Assembly: GCA_035578175.1 (NCBI GenBank)
Contig: JAQMRL010000011.1
Coordinates: 5,529,501-5,593,500, forward strand
DNA from: Catonia carolina
Lineage: Eukaryota > Arthropoda > Insecta > Hemiptera > Achilidae
Direction of reading: 5' to 3'
Length of the DNA: 64,000 nucleotides
Positions 1 to 12,281 of this stretch are shown here, one piece after another. How positions within the stretch are numbered: position 1 is the first letter of the stretch; every line of letters starts with the position of its first letter. Both the position numbers and the translations under genes were made by a program. Below the pieces are notes generated by a model that saw nothing but the letters and a program-made list of their open reading frames with translations, searched no databases and was not told where the DNA came from.

Positions 1-697
1 AACCCATTTGCCTAGTAAAAGTTTCATTTTAATTACTGTTTTAATTTTCATTCCTTTTTTGGAGGCTTTGTATTATTATGTTGTGCATTATAACCATATA
101 TTTTAAACAAATAGTTTTTGTGGAGACTCGCTGCAGGTGCTCAAGTTTTTTTTTACTTCTGCTTGCAGCGTGATTTAAAAATTTAATTCTAATTTTATTT
201 GTATTTATTGATAATCATTTTTTTTTTATTTATAAAGGTCGCATCAGCTGCTAATGGTTTATAGTGACCACAATAGGAATTATACAAATAACAATAAAAA
301 GAACAATTTCATAAATTAAAACACAAGAAAGAGAAAATTAGTAGGCCAATCAGATTTTGTCTTCAACAGCAAGATAATGTAGAAATTTTAAAATTTTGTC
401 ACAACTGTCGTTACACCTAACATTGTCGTGAAATATTGTAGAAATACCAAGAGGAGTACGGGCGCTTTGAAGTTCTCGACATTCTGAAACGATATGTGAA
501 ACCGTTGCTTTTGCATCGCAGAAAGGGCGCTGTCGGCGTAGATTTTGTAATAATCAATGTTATTACTTTTGCTTATCATATTTAATCGGTGTATGTATTA
601 AATATAAGTTGTATACTTCGTATTTTTTAATATCTGTTAATATTAATTATGAATATTTTTCATATCTGTTCAAAATTCAATGTATAACTAATATTTT
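1..697. other. AT-rich DNA, nothing recognised
   Basis: I see no convincing gene, repeat boundary or RNA gene here. The few open frames are short, lack family motifs and fit chance in AT-rich DNA. It may be distal upstream sequence of IR-1 or ordinary intergenic DNA. Confidence 0.5.
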
Positions 698-704
698 GCA
701 ATAT

Positions 705-1106
705 GCCATAACCTGCTCATAACAGACAGGTTGAGTGTCAAATTATTTACACTTAATATGTTCGTTACAGGGCTGAAATAAATATTTCTGTTTGCTATCA
801 CATGGTCAGCCAATTAAATGACTGAATCATTTAAGAACAGAAGAGGTAGAGATGTAAAAGGCACTAATCAGAGCTATCTTCTCTGAAAGTAATGAATTTC
901 ATTATACAGCCAGACCCTGTGGTGAATGAAGTGAAAGTGTCATTTACAGAGTCCAAAATATGTGCTTTTCAGAAAGCCCGGCATGCTGATAAGCGTAATT
1001 TTCCACTTAATGAGGAAGGCATGGTAAACCACCTCACTCCTCGTTTTACTTAGTATAAAACCTCTACAGGTTCAAACCAGCCTTTCAGCTAGTGATCTAA
1101 ACAACA
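705..1106 (+). repeat. 400-bp SINE-like repeat, copy A
   Basis: This is one of six copies of a dispersed repeat of about 400 bp (others near 5640, 13904, 45690, 48612 and 57608). It is flanked by the 7-bp duplication GCAATAT (698-704 and 1107-1113) and ends in an AAC-rich tail, as expected for target-primed reverse transcription. No tRNA-like A and B boxes are obvious at the 5' end. A 53-codon frame starting MNFIIQPDPV runs from 892 to a stop at 1053. It is open with the same start and stop in copy E, so it may be a conserved internal micro-ORF or simply a slowly decaying frame. Confidence 0.8.
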
Positions 1107-1506
1107 GCAATATATTTTGAAATTTGCATGCTGAGTGATTTAACTTAAACTTGTGTAATAGAATATAAATGCATTGTTTACACACAGTTATTTTTGGGTT
1201 CAAAATTTACCTGAAGAAAACCAAAATTAGTTAGGATCATTTTCTTTAGCAGCAATATTACTTACCACTTTCACCTTTTCGCTTTTCTCCGGTTTGATCA
1301 AAGTACAAGTTTATACTCTGTTTTATTACGTAGAGTGAAACTCAAGAACACTTCAATGGTATCTTCCAGTATCAAAATAATTGAGGAAATCAATTCCTCA
1401 ATTATTGAGGAATATTCAGAATATTACAGAATCGTGTAAATTCAAAAAGTAGTGATTTTTTTAAACCATATAGATAAAAACAAAATAAGATTTATAGTAA
1501 TCTGAC

Positions 1507-1798
1507 GATTATATAATGGGCATTGAAGACTCAATAATAGACCGTATTGAGAGAAAACAACTGCACTGGTATGGTCACATGCGAAGAATGAGCAACGTAC
1601 GAATCCCACTGAAGGCATGGAACTGGAGACCGCAGCGAAATAGAAAAAGAGGAAGACCGAGAGGGAGATGGATGGAAGGTATTGACAGAGCCATGGGGAG
1701 AAGAAACATGGAGGAGGAGTCATGGCAAGACAGGCAAAAATGGCGTTTTGACTGCGACAAACGACCCATAGTGTTGTAAATAGTCGCCACTATATATA
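1507..1798 (+). mobile_element. 5'-truncated RTE-like LINE, 3' end
   Basis: A 292-bp insertion lies between 14-bp direct repeats TATAGTAATCTGAC (1493-1506 and 1799-1812), a clear target-site duplication. The frame from 1516 to 1779 encodes the usual C-terminal tail of insect endonuclease/reverse transcriptase LINEs: QLHWYGHMRRM, a basic RGRPRGRWMEGI block, then a WQDRQKWR-type end. The insert ends in a (TA)n run, typical of the microsatellite 3' tails of RTE elements. The reverse transcriptase core is absent, so the copy was truncated on arrival. Confidence 0.88.
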
Positions 1799-1812
1799 TA
1801 TAGTAATCTGAC

Positions 1813-3650
1813 AAGTTTCATCGTCACATATCACACCTAAAAAATAAAATACAAAATAATTCGAAAATCTTTTGGAAGAAAAAGTTTAATAAAATGAGTA
1901 AAATTTTAATCTATTTTTAAAATTTAACTTTCACATTCAATACTGAGCAATTATGAGGTATCTCTCCCGCTGAGCTGATTTCTTGCGTTGCGTGTTCTCT
2001 CCTTGCTTTATTTACGACTGTATGTTACTTACATGTTTTATAGAATTTTATTTTATTTCCAACCTATACATGGGTTTTGCCTTTGATAATAACACAAAAG
2101 TAAACAATTCAATGGTTTTTTTACATTTTTATTCAGATTTACTTTCGTCTGTTATGAAAAATGTATTTCTTGATTGAATGTTTCCATTTACAGTTACGAT
2201 TTACGCGCAATTTATCATATAATTTTACATTACAAATATTTTTAAAGTAATCTAAAAGTGTAAGCTATTTTGCATCGATACCTGCAAAGATTTTAAAATC
2301 ACAGCTTCAGCTATATCCTGAAAACCCATGTAAAATACCGTACGAGTATACTAAACGAGCGTATAAGATTGCGAGATGAAAATTCAATAACGAACTGCAC
2401 GGTTACAAAGAAAATACCTTTCTGAGGGCTATACAATAACAGCAAATTAAGTTTCACTCTAGAATTACTTAAAATGTTAACAAAACAGAACCCGCTTGGC
2501 GAGACGGCAGCCTGGCGGTAACACCTATCGATGGCCCGCTAGGAGAGTCTGTAGCACTAAATGTGTTAAATTTTGACGTATATTCGTAGGCATGTTTTAG
2601 TCATTTGAAAATAAGTTATTGCTGAAGTAATAAATTGTAATAAATACAAAAATTTGTTATAGGCTTACCTTCAATTTTTAATTCTTTTGCGTCTCTTTTA
2701 TTCGGGAGGAACTGATTTATTTTTAATGACCACCATACTTGTTTACTGTAATGTGTTTAGTTTGTAAGAAGAGTTGATATTAATTTTACCTAGTAATATT
2801 TTGTTTATGATTGGCTGTCAACTGGTCACCATGTACAGTTACCTGCTCAACAAGAATGAACTTGGTCGTACGCTATTTTTAAGCCAATTAAATTTAGTAA
2901 AAATATATACCAATTCTTATGTAAAATATCAGTAGAACTATACACAAAAATAGAGAGGAATTACCTATGTTTGGTAATTATTTTTACACCATCGTAATGT
3001 TATATCCCCCAAAAACCCATTTACGAACGTCTGTGGTTAACTGATTCCTTTTCAGCTTATGCGCTCTACGTACCAGGTTGAATAAATAACTTAAAAACCG
3101 TAAAGTTATCAACAAACTTCTCGAAAGAAAACTTTTTGGAAAGTTCCCGGTAACACTAAACTTTTCGTTTTCATAATAACAGTTTCCTTTTGTATTGGCA
3201 TTGTTTTGGCTAAATTGGTTATCTTTACCTCATCTAATATTCCTCACGTTTTGTTTTCCAATCATATCATTAACACTGAGAATATGTTAATAATAATAAA
3301 ATTAGTATGGTAAAAATAGTAATACGACATTTTTGTGAGTTACTCAATGAAGGTACTTGAAACCTAGAAGTATTTAAATTTTTTTTATATATTCCCAGTT
3401 AAGTGTTTTTACGCGACTTGAAACGTAGTGTACTCACCATACCAAGTAGCGTCTATCAAACCGGTTAGGTTTTTTAATTGTTAAATAGTTTTTTTTTAAA
3501 TTACGTAAAATACACATTCAATAACATATACACATACAATTATCAAGTAGATTTTCTAATTTTGTAAAATAACATAGTCACCAAAAATTAGAAAAATATA
3601 TGTATTTTGTATAAAATATGTACATTTTTGTATAAAATATGTATATTTTT
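1813..3650. other. Unannotated AT-rich stretch
   Basis: No gene is supported. A short GC-richer patch near 2490-2560 may be part of an unrecognised repeat. The stretch from 3590 to 3655 is simple AT-rich sequence with a repeated tataaaatatgtacattttt-like unit. Confidence 0.45.
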
Positions 3651-3651
3651 T

Positions 3652-3968
3652 TAATCCCTAATGTGTGTACGTTGCAATCTGTTCAATTCAGAACAATAAG
3701 CAACCCCATGACCCAATGAGATGAGAATGAAGTGCATGACGTGTAAATGAGGTGTGGTCTTGTACAGATTCAGGCCGACCATTCCTAAAATAGTATGGTT
3801 AATTAAACCCCAACCATCAAAGACACCGGTAACCACTGTCTAGTATTCAAATCCGTATAAGAGTAACTACCTTCACTAGGATTTGAACCAGGAACCTTCG
3901 TCTCCAAAAATCAGCTGTTAAACAGCTGACTCGAGGTGACGACTTTACCTCTAGAACAACCCGGTGGT
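3652..3968 (-). repeat. tRNA-headed SINE (family 3), copy 1
   Basis: Read on the minus strand, the element starts with a tRNA-like head beginning CCGGGTTGTTCTAGAGGTAA and a B-box-like GGTTCAAATCC. A conserved body follows (GGTAACCACTG, GGAATGGTCGGCCTGA and CTCATTGGGTCATGGGGTTG on that strand or close variants), then an AT-rich tail. A second copy follows immediately in the same orientation, and further copies lie near 14764 and 50490-51050. Shared head, body and tail across copies support a SINE family. Confidence 0.8.
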
Positions 3969-3980
3969 TCATATATATTT

Positions 3981-4304
3981 AATACCAAATGTGTGAACTA
4001 TGCAAACTGTTCAATTTAAAAAATAATAAGCAACCCCAAAACCCAATGAGATGAAGATGAAATGTATGACGTGTAAATGAAGTGTAATTTGGTGAATACT
4101 CAGGTTAACCATTCCTGAGAGACTATGGTTTATTGAACCCCAACTATCAAACTACACTAGCAACCACTGTTTAGTATTTAAATCCATATAAAAAGTAATT
4201 ACTACCTTTACTAAAATTCGAACCACGGAACCCTCGTCTCCAAAAACCAGCTGTTGAACAGCTGACTCGCAGCGACGACTTTACCGTTAGATCAACCCGG
4301 TTAG
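3981..4304 (-). repeat. tRNA-headed SINE (family 3), copy 2
   Basis: This copy is colinear with the one just upstream and in the same orientation, with about 80% identity by eye. Head (CCGGGTTGATCTAACGGTAA on the minus strand), B box and body are all present. The tandem arrangement could be two insertions or a segmental duplication. A short (TA)-rich joint separates them. Confidence 0.8.
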
Positions 4305-4659
4305 TTAAAAAGTATATAAGCAACAAAGAAAGAAATATCTTGTAACTAAATTATTTTCTTACGGTAATAGTCTAGAATTACTTATGTATACGTTTCAATA
4401 ATTTACTTTAAATTACTCAAAGGTGACACATTTGCTTCGCATATATAATTGACCACACTTCCACCTACATTCATAACATTTTGTCACGTTTTTTAAAAGA
4501 GTAAAAGTGTGCGTTTCAGTTTTATTTTTATAGCTTATCTACAAATTCGGTGTTTTTATTACACAAACGCAATTTTTTACATAATGCAACTACAAACATT
4601 GACTTACAGATTAGGAAAAATTTTAAAATGAATTATTTAACTCAGGAGAAATTTCTTAA

Positions 4660-5060
4660 AACACTATGTTTGGAGTGTAGCATGTAGTGAATGAGTGTAT
4701 TGTAGTGAAACTTGGGTGATATGGGCTGTAGAGCATAGAAGCTTTTGAAATGTGGTGTTAAAGGAAAATGTTAAAGATTAGGTGGGTGGACATAATAAGT
4801 AATTTAGAGGTTCTTAGGCGAGTAGATGAAAAAATAAGTATATGGAAGCATCTTACCAGAAGAAGGGGTAGGCTAGTGGGGTATATCTTAAGATATCCTG
4901 GTATTAGTCTATCAATAATGGAGGTTAATATTGAGGGATAGAATTGTAGGGGGAGGCAAAGGTTAGAATTTATAAAGCAAATTAAAAAAAGTTTTAGGGT
5001 GTTACAGGTATGAGATATGGAGAACTGCATCAAGTCGGTCGAGAGACTGATGACAAAAGA
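4660..5060 (+). mobile_element. RTE-like LINE C-terminal fragment, degenerate
   Basis: With a few stops and frameshifts the plus strand reads like the C-terminus of a common insect RTE-type LINE: KMLKIRWVD, then NLEVLRRVDEK, then RRRGRLVGYILRY, a GRQRLEFIKQI block and an ending like the usual WR motif. Several in-frame stops show it is dead. Clear target-site duplications were not found. It belongs to a different subfamily from the pieces at 1507, 11639 and 16075. Confidence 0.75.
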
Positions 5061-5477
5061 ATACTTAATACATTACAAATTTTCGGCACTATATTAATTT
5101 ATATGTTTTTTTTCGAGAGAGAGATATAGTACAAGTCAAAAGAGGTGGTTGAAGATTGAATAAATGGCACAAAACCAACCAGTAGAATATTTTATGATGA
5201 ATGCGGAAGAAAACGTAATTGCCTTTCAACTATTATCTTCTCCTGTCAAATTCACACGTTCTCTTTTCAATAAGTAGAAATTTAGTTTTTATTGACGTTA
5301 ACTTAGAGGGACATAAGTATATTCTTTTAATTTATATATTTATTGAGTTGTATCATTACCTTTTACTAATTCATTCATTGTAATCAAATCGGTTTCCATT
5401 AAATTAGTTATTTAATTATTATATGCTCGTACTTTATGTTAGACAAATTATTATTTAATTCTTTGTTTCTAAATGGA

Positions 5478-5605
5478 ATTTGTTCGAGAATTTTCGAGAA
5501 GGACCGAGATTTCAAAGATGTTAACGTAAATAATAAGAGTGAAAATAGGGTTTCCAAGAAATAGTTATAAATGGTTTTAGTATAGGTAGGCCTGCCTTTA
5601 CAGGA
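5478..5605 (+). repeat. Fragment of LTR-like repeat
   Basis: About 125 bp (containing TTCGAGAATTTTCGAG and GATGTTAACGTAAA) match, in reverse orientation, the segment 27660-27790 near the outer end of the LTR-like block at 27097-27808. The match covers only the putative U3 part, so this is a truncated relic. Confidence 0.6.
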
Positions 5606-5639
5606 AATACCTTGTTAAATTCGATATTAGTTGAAAATT

Positions 5640-6005
5640 TTTTGAATTATTTGCACTCGATCTGTTAGTTCCAGGGCTATAAAAAATATTTCTGTCTCTT
5701 ATCACATGGTTAGCCAATTATATAGCTGAAACATTTAAAAACAGAAGAAGTAGAGGTGTAAAAGACGTTAGTCAGAGTTATCTCCTCTGAGAATAATGAG
5801 TTTCATTATACAGCCAGATCCTTGGGTGAATAAAGAGAAGGTATCATTTGCAAAGTGGACTGTAGTTGCTTTGCAAAGAGCCTGGTATGCTGATAAGCAA
5901 ACTTTTCTACTCAGTGAAGAAGCCAATTGTGAACCACCTCACTCTTCGGATCACTTAGTAAAGCCTCTAGAGGTACAAACCAGCCTTTTGGATGTAGAAT
6001 TATAC
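5640..6005 (+). repeat. 400-bp SINE-like repeat, copy B
   Basis: This copy aligns with the family from the GCACTCGATCTG block to the AAACAAC tail, with the outer 5' end missing or diverged. Its internal frame (starting MSFIIQPDP at 5796) stays open to 6029, longer than in copies A and E because the usual stop has been lost. No clear target-site duplication was found. Confidence 0.75.
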
Positions 6006-6029
6006 GTTTTAAAAAACAACATTGGTTAA

Positions 6030-7280
6030 GAGTAATTAGATATTTGTCTTTTAAATTAATTAATTCTGTAAACAAAAAATAAGTCTAATAAAAATATATT
6101 TCTTCTTGGTTGTTTAAAATTGCATCAACTGCTTTCGTATAAGTAACTAATATGGAGTATCGAATTGTTATTGTAGAATGTAACTTGCTAAATTTTTTTA
6201 CCCCATTTTGAGGATCAAACGCGGAACATTGCGATTTGTAGTTTAGCGTGGTAATTAGAGAGATGTTCAAAAATATTTTTCGTTATAAAACAATTTTCCC
6301 ATAATTTATATGAATGAAGTCGATAGATATCAATTCGAGCTTTCCATTTTATTTTGGGAAAACTCTATTGGAAATTGTATTGGAAAGAGTGAAATTCTAT
6401 TGGACATTACTTTGGATTTTAGAGTCGAGATATTGTCGTTACACCCACATAGTGTTATTTTTCAAAAATTATACACACTACAATAAAAAAAACTTGCACT
6501 GTTATATTTTTAAAAGTAATTCAGTGAATAAAATTCAATAATCTCAAGTAGAGAATTTTTTAAACAAAAGAAAGCGATATAAAAAAAACTGTTGTAAACT
6601 TAAAGCAATCGCGATAACAATTTTCTCTATCTATTATTCCCAGAGGAGACCACAGCCAACATGATAATAAAATGACGTCACATTGGAGGCCATTTCTTCT
6701 GCCTACATTGTCTTTTTTGTTGTTCCTCTGTCAACGACCTTTACCAATGCTTAGGTCTATGGGATAGAACAGCGGGAAAGATAAATCTAAATTTTATTTC
6801 AACGCAATTTACTTTATAGATGAAAAGAACATATAAATTCACTCAAAATAAATTGTATATATTAGGAATTATGCGAATTAGAAAATTTATTTACGTCCCT
6901 CGTGAAGGAATGTATTCATTTAATTCAATTATATTGTTTCCTCAATCAAAAATAAATCAATTTCTTCTTTTTATCTCAGAATAATCACTTTGTTTATCTA
7001 TCGGAAGTTTAATGTCTTTGTTTCATTTGTTTTACAATAGACAGTAACTAAAATTTCTTATTTCGTTTATATCCCTGAATAATATTCTCATCTGCTTAAT
7101 TAGAGATTTGTACGTTTGGCTTTTCTTTCTTCATTTGAATTTTACTTTAAAACTTTACATGTTTCTTTAATTTTAATACATAAAGTTCTTTTAGTAACCT
7201 ACATTTTCCCAAATAGTTTTTTGAACTCGTACTTCTTTTCAGATAAAAGTATATTATTTTTTAAAAACAAATATTTTTGG
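6030..7280. other. Unannotated stretch
   Basis: No gene or element is recognised. A GC-richer patch at about 6645-6780, containing CCCAGAGGAGACCACAGCC, stands out from the AT-rich surroundings but I cannot assign it. Confidence 0.4.
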
Positions 7281-7284
7281 ATAC

Positions 7285-9450
7285 TAAAATGAGTTCTGGA
7301 AAGTTACATTTCAAGAGATATAGTGGCATTGTTTGTTGAATTTAAGAAAGCGTATGATTCAATCGACCGAGAAAAACTATTGAATTTTTTAGAAGAAATT
7401 GGAGTGGACGTCAAAACAACGACAATCATTAAGGAAACATTAACGCAGACACGATTAAAAGTAAAATTTTAAAAATAAACCTCCAATAAATAAAGAGAAT
7501 AAATCTCCGAAGAATCTAGAGAATAAATAAATAAGATCAAGAGAATAAATCTCCGAAGAGTTTGAAATTAAAATGGGCGTTAGGCAGGTTGATGGACTGT
7601 CACTGGAGTTTTTTGTAACTGTGTGCTGGAGAAAGTTATTCAGGAATGGGAAATGAAACTTGCGAATAAAGGATTCTTAAACCAAGTACATACTGAATGA
7701 TCAAAGAGCGGTATAAAGATAAGCTGTCTTGCTTTTGCAGACGACCCAGCAATCTTTTCTAGGAACACGGAAACAGCAATAAATAAAAACAACGTGTTAA
7801 AAGAAAAACAGGAATACATATATTTCCTTCAAAAAAACTAAATTCATATCGAAAATCAACATCAAAACAACCTCGCGTCGCCTAAAGACACAATGCGATA
7901 AAATTGGAAAGTATGATAGCTTCAAGTACTTTGGTGAGATAATACAACCTAAACCGTTTTTTTTATATTTAATTTTTATTACGGCACTGTACATTCAGCT
8001 GCAAAATTTCCGTATATGATATTTAAATGGCGGTGGGGAATTTGATTTTAAGGAGAAGAGGCACCCAGTGGTACATTCTCCGTTTAAAACTTCGGGTTTG
8101 TCTGTTATTCAGACCAAGAGGTCTCTACTCCATTTTCGCTTTAAAAGTCGCACAGTTGGATCCTTGTAGCTAGATGACGGTTTAGTTGATTTAAATGGCC
8201 ATCTAGTCTTTCGTGAAATGTACTATACAAGGACGCGGTTAGATGCTTCACTGTCGGAATTTTGAAATCGTCTTAAGAATTTTAATTGAAAGGCCTGAAT
8301 TGACTTAAAATTACTCTCTGCCGCTATTCCAAAGAGCTCGACACCATAAGTCCAGATTGGTCTTAAAAGGTATTTGTATATTAAAATCTTGGAGCGGAGG
8401 TTCAATCTTCATCGAGGGTTAAAATTAAGCAGAAGAGTAGCTTCTGGTGGAAGTTAAGTTCTAAACGTTTTGTACGCAGATGATGCTTCCAAGTTAGTTG
8501 CCTGTCAAGCCATAAGCCAAGATATCGTACCACTCTGACTTGGGGAATATAAATGCTATTCAGCATCACAGGTGAACAAGTTTGACGTTGTAAGTTGAAC
8601 GTAACCTGTGTTGGTTTAAATAGGTACACCTTTGTACGCCAACGGGTAAGCCAGTCCTGTATTAATAAAAGATGTCGCTGCGCCAAACTGGAAGCCTCAT
8701 CCGCGCTCTTTTCCCGTACAAAAATTGCTGTGTCGTCAACGTACGTCGCGGTTACCGAAGACCTGCGAAAAATAAGAAACAACAAATATCGAGGAAGGAT
8801 GGCCAGTACACTTCGAGGAGCTCACTACTTGTATAAGCAGAAAGGCAAGAGAGCACTTTCAAGACAAGCCAAGATTAGATATTATAATACTGTGATAAAA
8901 CCTCTGTGTCTGTATGCGAGTGAATGCCTTAGAATGACTGGGAAGGCTGGTACAAGAGAAGCAGAAAAAATTAAAAGAAGATTCTCAGCAAGATAATGGG
9001 TCCGAAGGTAGTAGACGGACAATATAGATTACGAAGCCGAGAAGAACTGTAGAGGAAAATGAACAATTAATAGAAACGATTACAAAAAAAAGACTAAAGT
9101 TTTACGGACACCTGTACAAAACGAATAGCAACCGGTTGACAAAACAAAATCTTAAAACACTAAACAATATTATAGACCTAAGGTATCATATAAATGGCTT
9201 GAAGAATTCAGAAAAGATGTTGAGAAAACCGGAATAAACTAAGGAAACTTAATGAACTGAACCAAATTCGAACAGTTAATTATGGACTTTAAGGGTTTCC
9301 ATGAAGAGCAAAAAACAGAACTCGGGTGGACAGAAGAAAGGAAAAACCTTCAGTGGATGGATGCTAAAAATATAGGCTGCAAAAAGAATTTCCAGAAATG
9401 CCTAACGCAACTTCACCTGGTCTAAAATTGGCTAGACATAAGGAAAAAAG
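7285..9450 (+). mobile_element. RTE-like LINE relic, split by a Jockey insertion
   Basis: Before the interruption (7310-7470) the plus strand encodes a reverse transcriptase block reading VALFVEFKKAYDSIDREKLL, then a GVRQVDGLS-like block and a CLAFADDPAIF active-site segment (about 7720-7760). The FADD aspartates are recognisable. After the inserted Jockey fragment (7955-8765) the same LINE resumes: LRKIRNNKYRGRMASTLRGA from about 8765, an LCLYASECLRMTG block (8900-8945), and the usual C-terminal region to about 9450. The reading frame has several stops and indels, so it is a pseudogene. The piece near 37110-37640 looks like a minus-strand relative. Confidence 0.8.
7955..8765 (-). mobile_element. 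5'-truncated Jockey LINE nested in the RTE relic
   Basis: On the minus strand, 8402-8785 encodes a Jockey reverse transcriptase segment starting YVDDTAIF, followed by YLGLWLDRQLTWKHHL. 8223-8405 continues with the post-RT domain (LLRPIWTYGVELFG, then FQLKFLRRF). The 3' end is a T-run on the plus strand at 7958-7966, i.e. a poly(A) tail. The insertion splits the surrounding RTE sequence. Target duplications are no longer clear; at best ACCG is shared. The copy resembles the two larger Jockey elements at 28947 and 60100. Confidence 0.85.
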
Positions 9451-9589
9451 TGTTACTAACCACTAGGCTTACATCATATGATTAGCATGCTATGCTACAA
9501 AGTGGGGTCCCACTTTCGATTTCCGGTCAAATTCTGGAAAATTATTAAATAACAAACCCACTGTTCCTTAATCCAAGGTATATGTAAAT

Positions 9590-10140
9590 CTTCTTATTCT
9601 TCTTTGTTTCAGTGATGAGGCATTTCTGCCTGTTCCGAACCTCTCAAATCTGTCCATCTCTTTCTCGGGCGTCCTCGTTCTCTCTTTTCTTCTGGTTTCA
9701 AACTTACTGTTTGCTTAGATATCCTACCCTCCCTCATTCTGTTCACTTGCTCTAACCACTGCATTCTGTTCTGATACCCTGTCTTTTATAGAGAACATTT
9801 TATGTTATTTCCTTATCTCGGTATTCCTGTAACGATCTTCTCTACAACACCCATACGTATGACGAAGGAATTTCATTTCAGACGCTTGCAATCTACTCTC
9901 CTCTCGATTTGATAGCACCCAAGTTTCACTACCATAGAGTAGGGTCGGCACTTCTATTGTTTTATAAAATCTCACACTCGTGTTTTTGCTGGTGCTATAT
10001 TTTAAGGTTCGGTGGATAGTTCCGCATATTTGCTGAAATCGGTGCATCTTATTGTAAGCATCTTTATCCTGTTGGTATGTAATCTTGCAATCTAGATACT
10101 GAAAGTGAGATATCTGTTCCAAAATATTATTTTCTATACC
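9590..10140 (-). mobile_element. RTE-like LINE C-terminal fragment
   Basis: The minus strand encodes, from 10122 down, a typical LINE C-terminal block: ISHFQYLDCKI, then VPTLLYGSETW, then EMKFLRHTYGCCREDRYRN. A frameshift near 9805 leads into a second frame with the basic RERGRPRKRW tail (about 9640-9690). The polymerase core is absent, so this is a 5'-truncated dead copy. Confidence 0.82.
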
Positions 10141-11148
10141 TATTAATTTTGCTTCTTACTGATTCCTTCCACCTAAAGGTTATTTTGCTACTATGTAAGT
10201 TGACAGTTTCGACAAAGGCAAAAGACAAAGGTATATGCAAGTAATGATGTTAAAGTAATATTAAATTTACAAACTTTAATAAAAAATAAAAAGAATTAAA
10301 AAATGATAATAAATAATATTATAACAAATATACAGTACAAAGCTTTTAAAATAAATATTTGTTATATTCTGACGCTAATTGACAGTTTGATATTCGCTTT
10401 ATCTGAACAATCCCTATAAATTTTACAAAACTATTTTTCTATATGTCAATTAATTATAATCGTAAAATATCATTTATTTATTTTCATCAAAATATTTATC
10501 AGAATTTTCTTTATTACTAAAATGTATTTAGAATTAGTTTGTTTATTCGGTAATTTCAGTTCTCATGTGTTCTCCACTATAATAATAACAAAATAAAAAC
10601 CACATTTTCAGCTAGGTGGTTTCTCGGTATAGTAAATAAGAATTTAATGATTTCCTATGAATATTTTTTTTTATTTACTTGTTTAAAAATTTAAAATTTT
10701 TGAAAATGAATATTTTTAGCTTAATTACTTATTACTTTACTTTAAAGGTAATAATTTTGTTTTAATTATTATCAAAAATATTTGTTTGTACTAGTAAAAT
10801 ATCCTAGAAAACTTATGGCAATTTATTAAAATGTTATGAATTTTCTATTTAATTTGGAGTAGACATATGCTTTTAAAATATCCTACAAGTTAAAATGGTT
10901 TTGCTTCTTTTTATGTAGGTTATTAGAAATATATTGTTTGTAGTGTTATTTAAATTTCATAAATATGATCGAGTAGCCTAGTTAATTTTTTGTCAAACTA
11001 TAAGTAAGTCAAACTTTATAAGTAGGAATACATATTCATCATGCACGACTGTGTTTTGATCCGATTGCTTTTTTATTCTTATACAAAGTTAGTAGAAGGT
11101 AACATTTAAATTATATTAAAACTTGTATTAATTAATTATATTAAATTA
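10141..11148. other. AT-rich stretch upstream of the ATT microsatellite
   Basis: No element is recognised. A weak candidate for the missing first exon of IR-1 lies at 10706-10747 (ATG, 14 codons, phase-0 GTAATA donor). I do not annotate it because such short frames are expected by chance here. Confidence 0.4.
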
Positions 11149-11311
<163 letters not shown>

Positions 11312-11600
11312 GGCGAATTCTCCTTGGATAGAAGACGTTAAGCATCATGACTCAGTTTCGTCATTTGTTTTTCTTATTGGTCCAGTAGGCATTCATTGTT
11401 TCCGAGAAAGCTTTTTTGCGGTTTTCAGACCACTTTGGTCTAAACTGCTTCTCTCTTGAGGGCTCTGAAACTTTCCACTTGTCTACCTTGTGACGGAATA
11501 AGTTTTTATTAAAAATTTCAGTTTGATGTATATTTGCGCTTTTTAGGTCCTTACGAATTTCATCCAGCCAAGGTGTTGAAATTTTAAGTTTTGTAATACA
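11312..11600 (-). mobile_element. RTE-like LINE 3' fragment with (AAT)n tail
   Basis: The minus strand reads as the last part of an RTE-like protein, with a segment of the form VDKWKVSEPSREKQFRPKW followed by WSENRKKAFSETMNAYW. Its 3' end (TTAACGTCTTCTATCCAAGG on the minus strand) parallels that of the next copy, and the AAT tail follows directly. The rest of the element is missing. Confidence 0.75.
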
Positions 11601-11638
11601 TTATATTTTGTATATTATTATTATTATTATTATTATTA

Positions 11639-12195
11639 GTCGTAAAGCTCCTGAAGTGGAAGACGCTAAGTAAATCTGGTTTGTTTTTGGAATTTCTTGT
11701 CGTTTTTATCTGCCCACCAGTTTTTCATTCTTTGTGAGAATTTAGCTTTTCTTCGTTCACTCCATTTTGTTCCGGTTCTTGGAGCTTTTGTCTCTGGTTT
11801 AACCTCCCATTTTTTAACTTTTTTTCTAAAATTGTCTCTTATGAGAATTTCTTCTTTGGTGATTTTGGCCAATTCTAAAATATCTTTTTTAACATTTTGT
11901 ATCCATTCCCCCCCCCCCCCATTAACAAGTGATGACACATATTTTACTATTCTCTTTGTGAGTCTATTGTCAGGAAGCCTCATTACGTGACCATAAAATT
12001 GAAGGCGTCTTTTCCTCATGTCTGTCTCTATGTTGGAATATTCTTCAATTTTACAAGTTCTCTGTAATCTGTACCCGTTTTCGGTCCATCTAGGTCCAAG
12101 AATTTTCCTAATTATTTTTCTTTCTTCTTTCTTTGAGCTTTCCATGTCTGTTTTCCTGTTAAGTGTCAAGGTCTCACTGGCATATAAAATTGTTG
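11639..12195 (-). mobile_element. RTE-like LINE C-terminal fragment with open frame
   Basis: The frame at 11666-12169 stays open for 167 codons and contains ERKIIRKILGPRW, then RLQFYGHVMRLPDNRLTKRI and later a WSERRKAKFSQRM block, the C-terminal part of an RTE-type LINE. It ends in a short (AAT)n tail at 11613-11637. A C10 homopolymer at 11910 lies inside the frame and encodes consecutive glycines. The open frame and tail suggest a fairly young insertion. Confidence 0.82.
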
Positions 12196-12281
12196 GTTTG
12201 TATTAAATTATATCATATTATATTAATTATATTTTTTAATTATGTTAATATAATTGAACATTTTTTAGCATTTAAGATGTA

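Noticed and set aside
10706..10747. Possible first exon of IR-1 (14 codons, phase-0 GTAATA donor)
   Set aside because: Phase fits and it starts M-N-I-F like M-E-I-F in IR-2, but the peptide is weakly hydrophobic at its end, there is no TATA context, and short ATG-to-GT frames are common by chance in this AT-rich DNA.
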